DNA of 64,000 bases from an uncultured Acetatifactor sp. (GCA_910583845.1 CAJUAB010000010.1:87164-151163); one strand, 5' to 3'. Counted from the first letter of the stretch, positions 1 to 8,538 are shown. Program-made: numbers and translations. Notes: generated from the sequence alone by a model not told the origin.

Positions 1-563
1 AGCTCCTCCGGAATCTGGCTTTGGTCCCGCAGCAGGCTGAGATAGCTGACCACGGAGGCCAGCGGTGTTTTCAGGTCGTGGGCCAGGTACATGACCAGGT
101 CGTTTTTCCTCTGTTCCGCAACGCGCATGTCCTGCTTCTGCCGTTCGATGGTATGCTTCGCCGCGTTCATTTTCCGCTCGATGGAATACAGTTCCCCGGG
201 AAGGGAGATTTCCATGGCCCTCTCCTGTATCAGCGCGTCCATTCCCCGGTTGATCCGGGCGAAATATCCGGTAAACCAGCCCAGATACACATGGAACGCC
301 AGGGCAAACACCGCCGCGATGGAAAACAGTATCAAGAAATCCCTGTGCTCACGAAAAATCCGTTGATAGAGGCTGGATGCCGCATCATATTCCATCAGAA
401 AGACTCTCTGGAAAAGAGACACCGTCCAGTTGGCGAAATTGCCGTGCAGGACAAAGGAATAAATGGCATAGATGACCGTCACGGCTGTCAGCAGCATAAT
501 CACCGTCATACAGAATATTTTCATCCGGAATTGCCGGAATTCATTGTTTGCTCTATTTTTCAA
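1..563 (-). CDS. VanS-like sensor histidine kinase, N-terminal part (runs off the left edge)
   Basis: This is the membrane sensor kinase of a two-component pair. About 187 residues are visible before the edge cuts the gene. Two hydrophobic segments (about 14-38 and 75-98) flank a short outside loop, followed by a HAMP-like linker and the phosphoacceptor box LAHDLKTPLAS, with the conserved His near residue 162. The ATP-binding domain lies outside the window. The start is probably TTG at 563, overlapping the last codons of the response regulator gene, which indicates translational coupling; ATG at 524 is in frame but has no ribosome site. The layout and H-box resemble VanS of the glycopeptide-sensing family. 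No vanHAX-type ligase genes are visible, so the signal is unknown. Confidence 0.85.
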   Translation of the reverse strand, partial: MKNRANNEFRQFRMKIFCMTVIMLLTAVTVIYAIYSFVLHGNFANWTVSLFQRVFLMEYDAASSLYQRIFREHRDFLILFSIAAVFALAFHVYLGWFTGYFARINRGMDALIQERAMEISLPGELYSIERKMNAAKHTIERQKQDMRVAEQRKNDLVMYLAHDLKTPLASVVSYLSLLRDQSQIPEE

Positions 564-1278
564 TGGTATATCCCACTCCCCACACTGTTTTGACAAATCT
601 TGGATTTCTGGCCGGCTCGTTCATCTTTTCCCGCAGCCTGCCAATATGGGCCATGACGGTATTGTTATTATTGTAATATTCCTCTCCCCATACAGCCTCA
701 AACAGCTCCTCCGAAGAGACCACCGTTCCCTGGCGGCTGCACAGATACCAGAGCAGCGAGAACTCTGTGGGAGACAGCCGCAGTTCTTCTCCATATAAAA
801 AACACCTGTGGGAATCCCGGTTGATGGAGAGGCCCCGGATATCGTACTCCTGTTGTTCCTCCGACAGACCGGCACCAGGGCCGTTATAATGGGTATATCT
901 CCGCAGCTGTGTCTTCACTCTGGCCACCACCTCCAGGGGGTTGAAGGGCTTTGTAATATAGTCGTCAGCGCCGATGGTAAGCCCCCTGATCTTATCGTTG
1001 TCCGCTGTTCTGGCCGTCAGCATCATGACGGGATAAAAGAATTTCTCCCGGATCTTCCGGCAGATCTGAAAACCGTCCATGTCCGGCAGCATCACATCCA
1101 ATATGGCCAGATCCAGGTCCGTACTCTCAATGCAGGCCAAAGCCTCTCTGCCGGTATAGAACTTATGCACTCCGTATCCGTCGTTTGTCAGATACACTTC
1201 CAGCACATCCGCAATCTCTTTCTCATCGTCCACCACCAGAATCTGTCCGCTCAATTGTCTCTTCCCCCTTATTGTCAC
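553..1278 (-). CDS. VanR/OmpR-family response regulator
   Basis: This 241-residue DNA-binding response regulator acts with the overlapping downstream sensor kinase. The receiver domain (about 12-125) has the acidic pair D17/D18, the phosphoacceptor D61 in LAILDVMLPDMDG, T88 and K110 in the YITKPF motif. An OmpR-type winged helix fills residues 145-240 and ends with the typical VWGVGYTIE strand. The receiver closely resembles VanR-type proteins. It presumably binds direct repeats in promoters and may autoregulate; about 170 bases separate it from the diguanylate cyclase gene upstream. Family assignment is firm; the regulated genes are not identifiable here. Confidence 0.93.
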   Translation of the reverse strand: MTIRGKRQLSGQILVVDDEKEIADVLEVYLTNDGYGVHKFYTGREALACIESTDLDLAILDVMLPDMDGFQICRKIREKFFYPVMMLTARTADNDKIRGLTIGADDYITKPFNPLEVVARVKTQLRRYTHYNGPGAGLSEEQQEYDIRGLSINRDSHRCFLYGEELRLSPTEFSLLWYLCSRQGTVVSSEELFEAVWGEEYYNNNNTVMAHIGRLREKMNEPARNPRFVKTVWGVGYTIEK

Positions 1279-1450
1279 ATGAATCTACGGGCTGCTTTCC
1301 ACGGCGATTTTCAATAATCGCTCTGCCGGGCCTGCTCTTATCATAGCAGGGACATTGTTGTTTTTTCTGCGTTTTCCCTGCGAACTTTCTTACAATTTTC
1401 ACACAGCCGGACACATGGGCATAAACGTCTGACACAAAATAGCAGCCGGA

Positions 1451-3001
1451 TTATTTCTCCGGCCGCCCTGCATACCATGCCCTCTTGTCCTCATACATAA
1501 GACCGTCCGCCTCTCTCATCAGCCGGTCCATATCCTCGTTCCCATCGCTCCTCCAGACAGCTCCCAGGGCCATGAGCGCATTTCCTCTTTTCATCTCCTG
1601 TCTCAGTTTCTCCACTCTTTCCTGCAGCTGTTCCCGGGATATCCCCGCGCAGAGGGCCAGGAACTCGTCCCCTCCCACGCGGAACAGCGCCTGATCCCCA
1701 AAGGTTTTCCGCAGACATTCACTGGCGCGGATCAGCAGATTGTCCCCCTCCAGATGTCCCTTCTCGTCGTTGGTCCGCTTAAGCCCCATCACATCGCAGT
1801 AGAGCACACCCACGCTCTGCTCCGGAATCATACCCGTGATGTAGTCGTTCATGGCATGTCTGTTGCCAAGCCCGGTGAGCTGGTCCTGGAAGCACAGCTC
1901 CTCCAGACGGCGCACATGATTCCGCCGGTGCAGAAGCGCCACAATGAAATGTCCCAGGATCTGGAGCAGTGTGGTGATATGTTCCAGATAGCGCTCCGGC
2001 GGATTGTCAACGCCAAAAAAGCCGATGATCTTTTTGTCCCCCACCAGCGGGGCAGCCACCAGGGACTCTATATGCTGCGGCTGCAGACACGCATAGACCG
2101 CAGGGTCTTCCCTACGGATACTTTCAATGTTTTTGATGAGGACATTTTCACCCTTACTAAATTTCCGGTACCAGAGACTCACCACTTCATAGGATATCCC
2201 CTGTAGATTTCCCTTCTGGGGTTCAACGCCGTCAGCGCACCATTCATAGGTATTATCAAAGCCGCCTTGCTCTGTCTCCTCAAAAATATAAACCCTGTGG
2301 CTCTTTAACGCATGGCCCAGATATTCCAGAAGGGCTGTCAGAGATGCCTCCGGTGTGGGCGCTGCCAGAGAAACGCGCAGTCCCTCATTCACCATGGCCT
2401 CGTTGTCCTCATATCCCCGATTCTGCTGTTCCCACGCGCTCAGATCCACCGCCAGCTCAAAGCGGTATCTTCTGCCGTTGTCCTCGATGATTGTGTCTTT
2501 CACCGCCAGCTTCTTTCCGATAAAGGGATTGTAGCGCACTTCCTCCAGAAAATGCCCGGGACGCAGCCTTTTATCCTCGCACACTGCGCAGGGCATGGAA
2601 TTGCCCCGCAGAGCCATATAGCATTTTTTCCCTTCCGCTTCTTTAATGGATGAGAAACCGTAGAGTTCCCGCGCGCAGCGATTCATATATACGATCTCGT
2701 GCGTGTCCATATCCAGTACAAATACGATTTCCCGCATCTCCTCATAGATTTCCCAGAGTCTTGCCACTGGCCGCTCTATAACCCTTTCCGCCGTCTGTGC
2801 TGTTGTCTCTTCTGTTGTCGTTCCTGTTGTCTCTTCTGTTGTCTTTCCTGCTGTCTGCGCTGTTGTCTCTTCTGTTGTCCTTCCTGCTGTCTGCGCTGTT
2901 GTCTTTCCTGTTGTCTCTTCTCTGTTCACATATACTCCGATCTGCCCGTTTCGGGACATATATTCTTCTATGACGTAAATGTACTTATCACCCGAACGCA
3001 C
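1451..3001 (-). CDS. PAS-GAF-GGDEF diguanylate cyclase
   Basis: A cytoplasmic enzyme predicted to make cyclic di-GMP from two GTP. It has 516 residues: an odd Thr/Glu-rich repeat (about 28-75), a PAS domain (about 80-180), a GAF-like domain (about 205-350) and a C-terminal GGDEF domain with an intact GGDEF at 443-447. The RxxD inhibitory site expected just upstream is not seen, so product inhibition may be absent. It begins with GTG at 3001, seven bases from the chemoreceptor stop codon, so the two are probably co-transcribed; ATG at 2959 is an alternative start. PAS and GAF suggest sensing of a small ligand or redox state. The repeat is described as a finding. Confidence 0.9.
   Translation of the reverse strand: MRSGDKYIYVIEEYMSRNGQIGVYVNREETTGKTTAQTAGRTTEETTAQTAGKTTEETTGTTTEETTAQTAERVIERPVARLWEIYEEMREIVFVLDMDTHEIVYMNRCARELYGFSSIKEAEGKKCYMALRGNSMPCAVCEDKRLRPGHFLEEVRYNPFIGKKLAVKDTIIEDNGRRYRFELAVDLSAWEQQNRGYEDNEAMVNEGLRVSLAAPTPEASLTALLEYLGHALKSHRVYIFEETEQGGFDNTYEWCADGVEPQKGNLQGISYEVVSLWYRKFSKGENVLIKNIESIRREDPAVYACLQPQHIESLVAAPLVGDKKIIGFFGVDNPPERYLEHITTLLQILGHFIVALLHRRNHVRRLEELCFQDQLTGLGNRHAMNDYITGMIPEQSVGVLYCDVMGLKRTNDEKGHLEGDNLLIRASECLRKTFGDQALFRVGGDEFLALCAGISREQLQERVEKLRQEMKRGNALMALGAVWRSDGNEDMDRLMREADGLMYEDKRAWYAGRPEK
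2800..2935 (-). repeat. In-frame tandem repeat encoding TTEETTAQTAGK-like units
   Basis: About 36-base units repeat imperfectly inside the 5' part of the diguanylate cyclase gene. They encode 12-residue Thr/Glu/Gln/Ala units (TTEETTAQTAGK and variants). All differences keep the reading frame, as expected for repeat-number change by slippage. The result would be a flexible hydrophilic tail ahead of the PAS domain. Confidence 0.8.
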
Positions 3002-3007
3002 TCCCGA

Positions 3008-5008
3008 CTATACCTTAAAGGATGCCACAGTCCGGTTCAACGACTCGCTGCGTCGGAACAGTTCTTCAATCTGTTCTTTTACCGCTCTGGAACTGACGTC
3101 GGACACATCCGCGGCCTTCTGCATATCCTCCATATGCTCCGCAATCTCAGCGGACAGTTCCGCTATGCCCGCTATGGACACATTGATTCCCTCTATCCCG
3201 GTGCTCATCTCTCTGGAAGCCGCGCCCAGTTCGCCGGAAATGTCATTGTAAAACACCGCGTCCTGTTCATACATTTTCGCAAGCTCCGTCATGCCCCGAT
3301 AGTCCTCCATCACCCTGCCGTTCATAAACTGCAGCAGTTTACCGGAGCTTTCCGACAAAAAGCCCACATTTTCCACCACGCCCTCCGTGACCTTACGGAT
3401 TTTGTCCACTGCCTGTCTGGAATTGTCCGCCAGCTGGCGGATCTCCTCCGCCACCACGGCAAAGCCTTTCCCGGCATCCCCCGCCCTGGCCGCCTCGATA
3501 CTGGCATTCAGCGCCAGCAGGTTGGTCTGGGAACTGATGGCAAGAATCTCCTCCGTCAGGGAGTCGATCTCCCGCACTCTCTGACTGTCCGTGATGGCCT
3601 GTTCCAGTTCCCCCTTGGTTCTCTGGTACAGGGTGACAGCCTCATCGCCGGAGTTTCTGGCGTTCTGATACTGTTTTCCCGCCCGGTCCATGATGTCGCC
3701 GGACTGTGTGGCCGCTTCCGCCGCCTTGCGGGCCACATTTTTTACGGCGGCGCTGAGTTCCTGTCCCGTATACCGGATCTTATCGGCCAATTCCCGGGCA
3801 GCCGCAGTCTGTCTCAGCGTCTGCGCGGATGAATCCGTCATCCCTGAAATTTCCCGGGTCAGCGCCGTCACTGCCACGGATGTCTCCTCCGCGATGGTTC
3901 CGATGCTTTCCGCCTCCTGTTTGGTATTCAGGATTATACCCCTGATCCGCTGTTTAACCTCCGCTGTGGCTGTTCTGATCTGCTCCGTCTCATCCCTGTA
4001 TTCCCGGGGTATTTCCTTTTCGATCGAAACGTTTTCCGAAAAATCACCGGACGCGAACTGTTTCAGCATCTGCACCGGTTCCAAGGTTCTGCCGATCAGT
4101 CCCGCCATGACGGCGGCTACCAGCACGATAATAACCAGAGCGATAGCTGCCGCCACCAGAATCATTGTAATCAGAGGATCTCTTACATTGGCAGTAGGCA
4201 CCGCCACTCCCATTTTCCAGGCGCTGCTCCTGATACCGGACACCGCAAAATAGCAGTCGCTGCCGTCATAATCTCTGAGCCGCACTACCTGACCGCTCTG
4301 CCCTCCCATCAGCTCTGTCAGCCCGGGCATGATATCCGTAACCGCCACGGCCCTGTCCCCGGAGGGTTCGTATTCCTTGTTTCTGTGAGCCACATATTTT
4401 CCGCTGCTGTCCGCCAGAAAGCCGTAAACCCCCGGGGCAAAGTCAATGCTCGCGGTGAGGTCCGTCACAGTCCCCAGCGTCACGTCAAGGCCCACCACCG
4501 CCTGCAGCTCCCCTTCTATGTAAACCGGAGCGGCAATTGTGGTACACATCTGATTGGTCAGCACGTCCCAATAAGGATCTGTCACAATCACTTTCTTTTC
4601 ATCCGCGGCCTGCTGATACCAGCCCCGCTGCACCGGATCGTATCCCTCCGGAATTTCCGCCTCTCTGTTGGACTGGATGAAACGGCTGTCCCTGGTTCCG
4701 CAGTACAGGTTCAGCAACTCACCTCTTCCCGACGCGAAAATGTCCACAATAGACTGAATGGAATCCGTGTCCGTATTTCCCGCGGCTGCAATGCCGTCCG
4801 CCGCGCCGCCCGCAAGCATTTTTTCCTCTCCGATCCAGGTGTTGATCTCCTCGGCGTATCTGTCCGCATAAATTTGTAACGCCTCCGTCTGATCCCGAAC
4901 CAGACGCTCTCCCGCCACAATCACAATCCCCATGGTTGTCAGTAAAATGCTGGCAATTACCATGCAGATCACGCTGGCTGTCAATTTTCCCTTTATGGTT
5001 CTTCCCAT
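3008..5008 (-). CDS. Methyl-accepting chemotaxis protein with dCache sensor
   Basis: A membrane chemoreceptor of 666 residues. It has a transmembrane segment (12-32), a double-Cache extracellular sensor (about 40-270), a second transmembrane segment (279-304), a HAMP-like region and a coiled-coil signalling domain. The signalling hairpin tip, with the [20 protein letters not shown] core, lies at about residues 507-526. In the sensor, R128, W130, Y131 and D175 partly match the amino-acid-binding dCache_1 motif, so an amino-acid ligand is possible but unproven. No che or flagellar genes lie in the window. The gene precedes the diguanylate cyclase by seven bases, suggesting that one stimulus feeds both chemotaxis-type and c-di-GMP signalling. 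Confidence 0.93.
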   Translation of the reverse strand: MGRTIKGKLTASVICMVIASILLTTMGIVIVAGERLVRDQTEALQIYADRYAEEINTWIGEEKMLAGGAADGIAAAGNTDTDSIQSIVDIFASGRGELLNLYCGTRDSRFIQSNREAEIPEGYDPVQRGWYQQAADEKKVIVTDPYWDVLTNQMCTTIAAPVYIEGELQAVVGLDVTLGTVTDLTASIDFAPGVYGFLADSSGKYVAHRNKEYEPSGDRAVAVTDIMPGLTELMGGQSGQVVRLRDYDGSDCYFAVSGIRSSAWKMGVAVPTANVRDPLITMILVAAAIALVIIVLVAAVMAGLIGRTLEPVQMLKQFASGDFSENVSIEKEIPREYRDETEQIRTATAEVKQRIRGIILNTKQEAESIGTIAEETSVAVTALTREISGMTDSSAQTLRQTAAARELADKIRYTGQELSAAVKNVARKAAEAATQSGDIMDRAGKQYQNARNSGDEAVTLYQRTKGELEQAITDSQRVREIDSLTEEILAISSQTNLLALNASIEAARAGDAGKGFAVVAEEIRQLADNSRQAVDKIRKVTEGVVENVGFLSESSGKLLQFMNGRVMEDYRGMTELAKMYEQDAVFYNDISGELGAASREMSTGIEGINVSIAGIAELSAEIAEHMEDMQKAADVSDVSSRAVKEQIEELFRRSESLNRTVASFKV

Positions 5009-5041
5009 CTTCCGATTCCTCGCTTCCCTCTCATTCCCAGA

Positions 5042-5240
5042 GCCACAATGATTGGATGGCCATCCGGCCGCCTCCTGCCTTGAATAAGGTTATTCTATCA
5101 TGTGCGCAGCCCGCACATGATTGGATGGCCATCCGGCCGCTCCCTGCCCTGAACAAGGTTATTCTATCATGTGCGCAGCCCACACATGATTTGGATGGCC
5201 ATCCGGCCGCCTCCCGCCCTGAATAAGGTTATTATATCAT
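5042..5240. repeat. 69-bp intergenic tandem repeat, nearly three copies, with palindromic cores
   Basis: Nearly three copies of a 69-70 base unit lie between the chemoreceptor start and the PadR promoter. Each carries the perfect palindrome GGATGGCCATCC (units align at 5050, 5119 and 5188) and a shared AAGGTTATT tract. At the unit junctions ATCATGTGCG and CGCACATGAT form a 10-bp hairpin around CAGCC; the second junction has one mismatch. The sequence could be a multi-operator, a structured RNA element or an interspersed repeat. No coding frame is convincing. Confidence 0.85.
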
Positions 5241-5316
5241 ATCTGTCACTTTCTCTTTCATGTTAATTTTGTACTTAATTGCGCTATTTTTGCACTTTCG
5301 GTTTTAAAAAAAGGGA

Positions 5317-5368
5317 TTGACAGATATATCGGTTTCCGATATAATTATATCGTCATCCGATATATCGG
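5317..5368 (+). promoter_or_regulatory. padR promoter with overlapping palindromic operators
   Basis: The -35 box TTGACA (5317-5322) and -10 box TATAAT (5340-5345) match consensus exactly with a 17-base spacer. An inverted repeat TATATCGG-TTT-CCGATATA (5325-5343) fills the spacer and -10 box, and the 12-base palindrome CCGATATATCGG (5357-5368) covers the start region. The arrangement fits autorepression, with the PadR protein blocking RNA polymerase at both sites. Sites are seen directly; the binding protein is inferred from adjacency. Confidence 0.82.
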
Positions 5369-5457
5369 CCGTCGAAATTGCTGGGCCGGGCAGCGTAGTT
5401 CCGCTGTCCCCCGCCAGATATCTTCTCCGGCAGATCCGGATCAGAGGAGGTGATAAG

Positions 5458-5787
5458 ATGACCGGTTGTGCATTGACGGAGGCTGTATATTACATTTTGC
5501 TCTCTCTGGTACAGCCCCTGCACGGATATGGCATCATGCAAAATGTAGAGCAGTTGTCCGGAGGGCGGGTGAAATTGGCCGCCGGTACACTCTATGGCGC
5601 CATCAATACACTACTCATGAAAGGCTGGATTGCCGCCCTGCCAGGCGAGAGAGACAGCAGGAAAAAGGAGTATCAGATTACAGAGTCGGGAAAGAAGGCG
5701 CTGTGCGCCGAACTTGTGCGCCTGACGGAGCTTATTGAAAATGGCATTCAGATATTGGGCAGCGATGTAATAGCGCAAAACCAATAA
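5458..5787 (+). CDS. PadR-family transcriptional regulator
   Basis: A 109-residue winged-helix repressor. It has the PadR fold: a helix-turn-helix over residues 4-75 with the hallmark HGYGIMQNVEQLSGGRVKLAAG region and the wing core AGTLYGAINTLLMKGWI, then a short dimerisation helix. The start at 5458 is set by a strong ribosome site (AGAGGAGGTGATAAG) just before it; upstream in-frame codons lie inside the promoter. In Clostridia such proteins often sit beside a DUF2812 membrane protein and repress the shared operon until an inducer or envelope stress relieves them, which matches the neighbour at 5923. Confidence 0.93.
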   Translation: MTGCALTEAVYYILLSLVQPLHGYGIMQNVEQLSGGRVKLAAGTLYGAINTLLMKGWIAALPGERDSRKKEYQITESGKKALCAELVRLTELIENGIQILGSDVIAQNQ

Positions 5788-5922
5788 GCGGGGCAGGAGA
5801 TTACGAGCCAATACGCGCGGCCCCAGGGCATTTTTCAAACACGCTCCAGTGAGGGAATTACCTGCATAGCGCTTTCCGCGCCATACAGGTATGAAAATTC
5901 CAGGAAAGAAAGGTGGTAATGT

Positions 5923-6474
5923 ATGAGACAGGTAGTACACAAATTATTTTTTATCTGGGACTACGAGAAAGAAGAAGCATGGCTTAATGAGATGGCAGCA
6001 AAGGGACTTGCCCTCATCTCGGTCAGATTTCTGGCTTATGAATTTGAAAATACTCTGCCGGGGGAATATCATGTGTGTGTGCAGATCACGGAACATTCTT
6101 CCCGACACCCTGAGACAGCACATTATATTCATTTTCTGGAGGAGACCGGCGTACAGCATGTGGGCACAATCGTCCGGAATTCCTATTTCCGCAAAAAAAC
6201 CGCTGACGGTCCGCTGGATCTGTTTTCAGACAATGCTTCTCTGATAAAACACATGAATTATATCCTGGCGATGCTTTACGCCCTGATGTGTCCGAATCTG
6301 TTCAATTTTTTCATGAGTATCTGTAATTATATGATGAACCGGCGTTCATTAGGCACGTTCTTTTTCCTGAACGCCCTGATATGTCTTTTTCCCATCGGCC
6401 TTCTGTGTGTCGGAATCGTAAAGCTGTCTGTCCGGAAGAAAAAGCTGAAACAGGAACAGCAGATCTTTGAATAA
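5923..6474 (+). CDS. DUF2812 domain membrane protein
   Basis: A 183-residue protein of unknown function. The N-terminal 110 residues carry the DUF2812 signature beginning KLFFIWDYEKEEAWLNEMA; the C-terminal part has two hydrophobic segments (about 111-133 and 140-165) and ends in a basic tail. It lies 135 bases after padR on the same strand and likely shares its promoter. The PadR-DUF2812 pair is widespread in Clostridia, where the DUF2812 protein is suspected to act with its regulator as a membrane-linked sensing unit; that role is inference. Confidence 0.88.
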   Translation: MRQVVHKLFFIWDYEKEEAWLNEMAAKGLALISVRFLAYEFENTLPGEYHVCVQITEHSSRHPETAHYIHFLEETGVQHVGTIVRNSYFRKKTADGPLDLFSDNASLIKHMNYILAMLYALMCPNLFNFFMSICNYMMNRRSLGTFFFLNALICLFPIGLLCVGIVKLSVRKKKLKQEQQIFE

Positions 6475-6494
6475 CTGTCGGCTGCTTTCCGGTG

Positions 6495-6893
6495 CTACCT
6501 CGCCTGTATTCTGGCCAGAAGGGCTTCCTGCAATACCTGGGAAAAGTTCAGGCCCATGGCTGTAGCGGCCTCGTTCATCCACTGCGGGATGCTGAGAGTT
6601 TTCTTGACGGCCCGTGAGTTGGTGCGTCTTTTATAGGCCAGCAGATCAAACTCGATCACCACCAGAAACGCGTCCTGCCCGGGGGCAACCGCTCTGGGGT
6701 CCGAACCGGCGGGAAGAGGCCGCTGCTCCTTTTCATAGGCGGACACCGTCAGACCAAGGGCATCCGCGGCCGTCTCATAAGCCTGCGTCAGGTCATCGCC
6801 CTGGGCGGTACATTCCGGAATATCCGGAAAAGAAACCGTATAATTGCCTTCTTCAGCGATGTGAAATACTGCGGGATAAAATAATTTTTTCAT
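6495..6893 (-). CDS. hicB: HicB-like antitoxin-family protein, solitary
   Basis: A 132-residue protein with an N-terminal HicB fold (about 4-70: a YTVSFPDIPEC strand-turn and an AYETAADALGL helix) and a C-terminal ribbon-helix-helix-like DNA-binding region (IPQWMNEAATAMGLNFSQVLQEALL). HicB proteins normally neutralise the small HicA mRNA interferase and repress their own operon. No hicA-like frame is seen on either side, so this may be an orphan regulator or a retained antitoxin. The start is ATG at 6893, preceded by GGAGG; a longer frame upstream lacks a ribosome site. Confidence 0.88.
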   Translation of the reverse strand: MKKLFYPAVFHIAEEGNYTVSFPDIPECTAQGDDLTQAYETAADALGLTVSAYEKEQRPLPAGSDPRAVAPGQDAFLVVIEFDLLAYKRRTNSRAVKKTLSIPQWMNEAATAMGLNFSQVLQEALLARIQAR

Positions 6894-6934
6894 TATATGC
6901 CTCCATTTTCCAAAAATATTTCTGCTGAAAAGAA

Positions 6935-6988
6935 AAAGAGAAAACACAGATCCGGCATCCATAGATGCGAATCTCCTGTTTTCTCTTT
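6935..6988 (-). terminator. Stem-loop with U-rich tail in the hicB 5' leader
   Basis: AAAGAGAAAACA and TGTTTTCTCTTT form a perfect 12-bp stem around a 30-base loop that contains a smaller GCATC/GATGC hairpin. On the minus strand the stem is followed by a T-rich tract. It lies downstream of the hicB promoter candidate and of the lipoprotein gene, so it may end lipoprotein transcription, attenuate hicB, or both. Confidence 0.65.
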
Positions 6989-7001
6989 GCTATTGTAGTT
7001 A

Positions 7002-7030
7002 AGTGTATGCTGTTTCAGGGAATCTGTCAA
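7002..7030 (-). promoter_or_regulatory. hicB promoter candidate
   Basis: On the minus strand, TTGACA (7030-7025) and TACACT (7007-7002) are separated by 17 bases. Transcription would start near 6995, giving a leader of about 100 bases that includes the 6935-6988 stem-loop. Confidence 0.6.
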
Positions 7031-7083
7031 GTTCTTTTTTTTGCCAGATTGCATTTACCACGGATATATTCTGAGACAGCCTC

Positions 7084-8043
7084 CTACGGACGGCCCTTTT
7101 GAAACATGGGTACCCATTGCCCCGAATAATTGTCCAGCTCCAGAATGAAGGCAGGTTCCTCCGTATCATCCATATAAATATAGTAAGTATCCCAGCTTCC
7201 GTGCGTGATGTAAATATCTTCATACGCAATTCTGCCCTGTCGGTCGAAATAGCAGTTCCATGTGGTATACCATGTACCGAAAATATAGCTGTTGTGCCAG
7301 TAGGTGCGGCTTTTCAGATTACCGGTATCATAATACTCATAATCAATCCACAGGATTGTATCCGGCTTCGCGTTATTTTCCGACATATCCGTCAGAATGC
7401 CGGAAGCGTCATAATGAATGATCCGCCCCTGATCATCATACTCCGTATTTTCCCTGAAATCCTCAGCTGCCTCAGCCCCATTGCCCCCGTCAAAGGCCTC
7501 CGGTCTGAGATAATCTTCCCGGATCTCCTTCTCTCCGCTCTCCTGCAATCCTTCAAAAACAAACCCGTACATACCCGCAGTGGCGAAAGTGCTGGAATCC
7601 CGCTCATAATAACGGATTCCGCATCCCCGCTGTGTCGCATCGTCATAGTAAAGCGTCAGCCGTTTCTGACCGTCCGGAAGAAAATACACAAAGAACGGCT
7701 CCTCCACGTCAAACCCAACTGCTGCCACAAAATCTGACTCATTCTGATACCAGTAATTCTCTCCCTGCTCGCGCGCATGGACATAGATCCCGGAATGTGC
7801 CATATCCCCGTCCTGCGCCGCCTGCGTTTCCGCATCTGCCCGGCACAGCTCACCGGCCCCGCCTGGAAACTCTTTCAGCTTGCCGGCCCCGCCTGGAAGC
7901 TCTTTCCGATCTCCCAGGCGGAGTCCGCCGTGCTGATATGCCGCCGTGTCCTTCATTGGCTTTGCAGTCCCGGCAGCCGGAAACGCGCAGGCCTCCAAAA
8001 GTAAACCGATCATCCCCGCCAATATTGCCAGCTCTTTTCTCAT
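7084..8043 (-). CDS. Lipoprotein of unknown function with YD/MORN-like motifs
   Basis: A 319-residue secreted lipoprotein. It starts with a signal peptide ending in a lipobox-like LLEAC, so Cys near residue 19 would be lipidated. A linker follows, with a duplicated proline/glycine-rich stretch (GGAGKLKEFPGGAGEL). The C-terminal half contains strand-turn motifs such as YDDQGRIIHYDASGILT, YYDTGNLKSRTYW and CYFDRQGRIAYED, which resemble YD or antitoxin-like wedge repeats. I do not recognise a named family. The ATG at 8043 is chosen because the signal sequence begins there. A role in envelope or carbohydrate binding is possible; no partner is evident. Confidence 0.75.
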   Translation of the reverse strand: MRKELAILAGMIGLLLEACAFPAAGTAKPMKDTAAYQHGGLRLGDRKELPGGAGKLKEFPGGAGELCRADAETQAAQDGDMAHSGIYVHAREQGENYWYQNESDFVAAVGFDVEEPFFVYFLPDGQKRLTLYYDDATQRGCGIRYYERDSSTFATAGMYGFVFEGLQESGEKEIREDYLRPEAFDGGNGAEAAEDFRENTEYDDQGRIIHYDASGILTDMSENNAKPDTILWIDYEYYDTGNLKSRTYWHNSYIFGTWYTTWNCYFDRQGRIAYEDIYITHGSWDTYYIYMDDTEEPAFILELDNYSGQWVPMFQKGRP

Positions 8044-8309
8044 AATGTCCAGCCCCCTTATTGCAAACACGCTCCGGCACAACCCGCTTGTCTTTCCACA
8101 GGATGGTCCTTCCGTCAGATTCATTGTACCACAGCTTTTTTTACAAAACATAAAAACACATAAAAATATACTGGAAAATCTGCGCCATCTGTGTTAGACT
8201 TAAAAATGGTCAGGAATCAAATCCTGCTCCAGACAGACAACAGAATCTACACTCAGTAGAAAACTGTCGCAAATAATAACAGGAGGTCCGGCAAATGCGG
8301 AGATAGTCT

Positions 8310-8384
8310 ATGAACAGTAACTACACAGAGATTCCGGCGATACGGCTTACTTTTGGCAGGCTGTGTTCTTTGTGTAACCGTTGA
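8310..8384 (+). CDS. Leader peptide of the ABC-F gene (24 residues)
   Basis: A short frame, MNSNYTEIPAIRLTFGRLCS plus LCNR, with its own ribosome site (GGAG at 8299-8302, seven bases before ATG). It sits about 75 bases ahead of a terminator and 154 bases before the ABC-F stop. The last codons (8372-8380) are complementary to 8464-8472 in the terminator. This is the layout of ribosome-mediated attenuators that induce ABC-F or Erm proteins when an antibiotic stalls the ribosome on the leader. The frame and pairings are seen; antibiotic control is inferred. Confidence 0.7.
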   Translation: MNSNYTEIPAIRLTFGRLCSLCNR

Positions 8385-8472
8385 TAGAGATCTGGTCATT
8401 TGTCTTATCCTGTGAAGACAGGCATTTTCTGCCTGCGACATGGTATGCGCGAGAATCTGCTTTCGGTTACAT
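8372..8472 (+). promoter_or_regulatory. Predicted antiterminator pairing in the ABC-F leader
   Basis: TGTAACCG (8373-8380, the end of the leader frame) is perfectly complementary to CGGTTACA (8464-8471), which overlaps the 5' arm of the terminator. A second option pairs TTCCGGC (8332-8338) with GCCGGAA (8479-8485), the 3' arm. If a ribosome stalls upstream of codon 21, the first pairing is free to form and would prevent termination. A small CAGGCA/TGCCTG hairpin (8419-8435) lies between. Confidence 0.6.
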
Positions 8473-8495
8473 CATTGAGCCGGAAGCATTTTTTT
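8459..8495 (+). terminator. Intrinsic terminator in the ABC-F leader
   Basis: GCTTTCGG and CCGGAAGC form an 8-bp stem (one G-U pair) with a 13-base loop, followed by seven T residues (8489-8495). It lies between the leader peptide and the ABC-F start, so it would stop transcription unless an alternative structure forms. Confidence 0.8.
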
Positions 8496-8538
8496 ATGGG
8501 TTTGGCATATAACGGCAAAGCCCGGATGGGAGGTGCCC

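Noticed and set aside
1..1278. Vancomycin resistance operon
   Set aside because: The two-component pair resembles VanRS, but no vanH, vanA/B, vanX or vanY-like gene is visible in the window.
5042..5240. CRISPR array or coding repeat
   Set aside because: Units run head to tail without unique spacers, and the in-frame translation across them lacks a ribosome site and codon signal.
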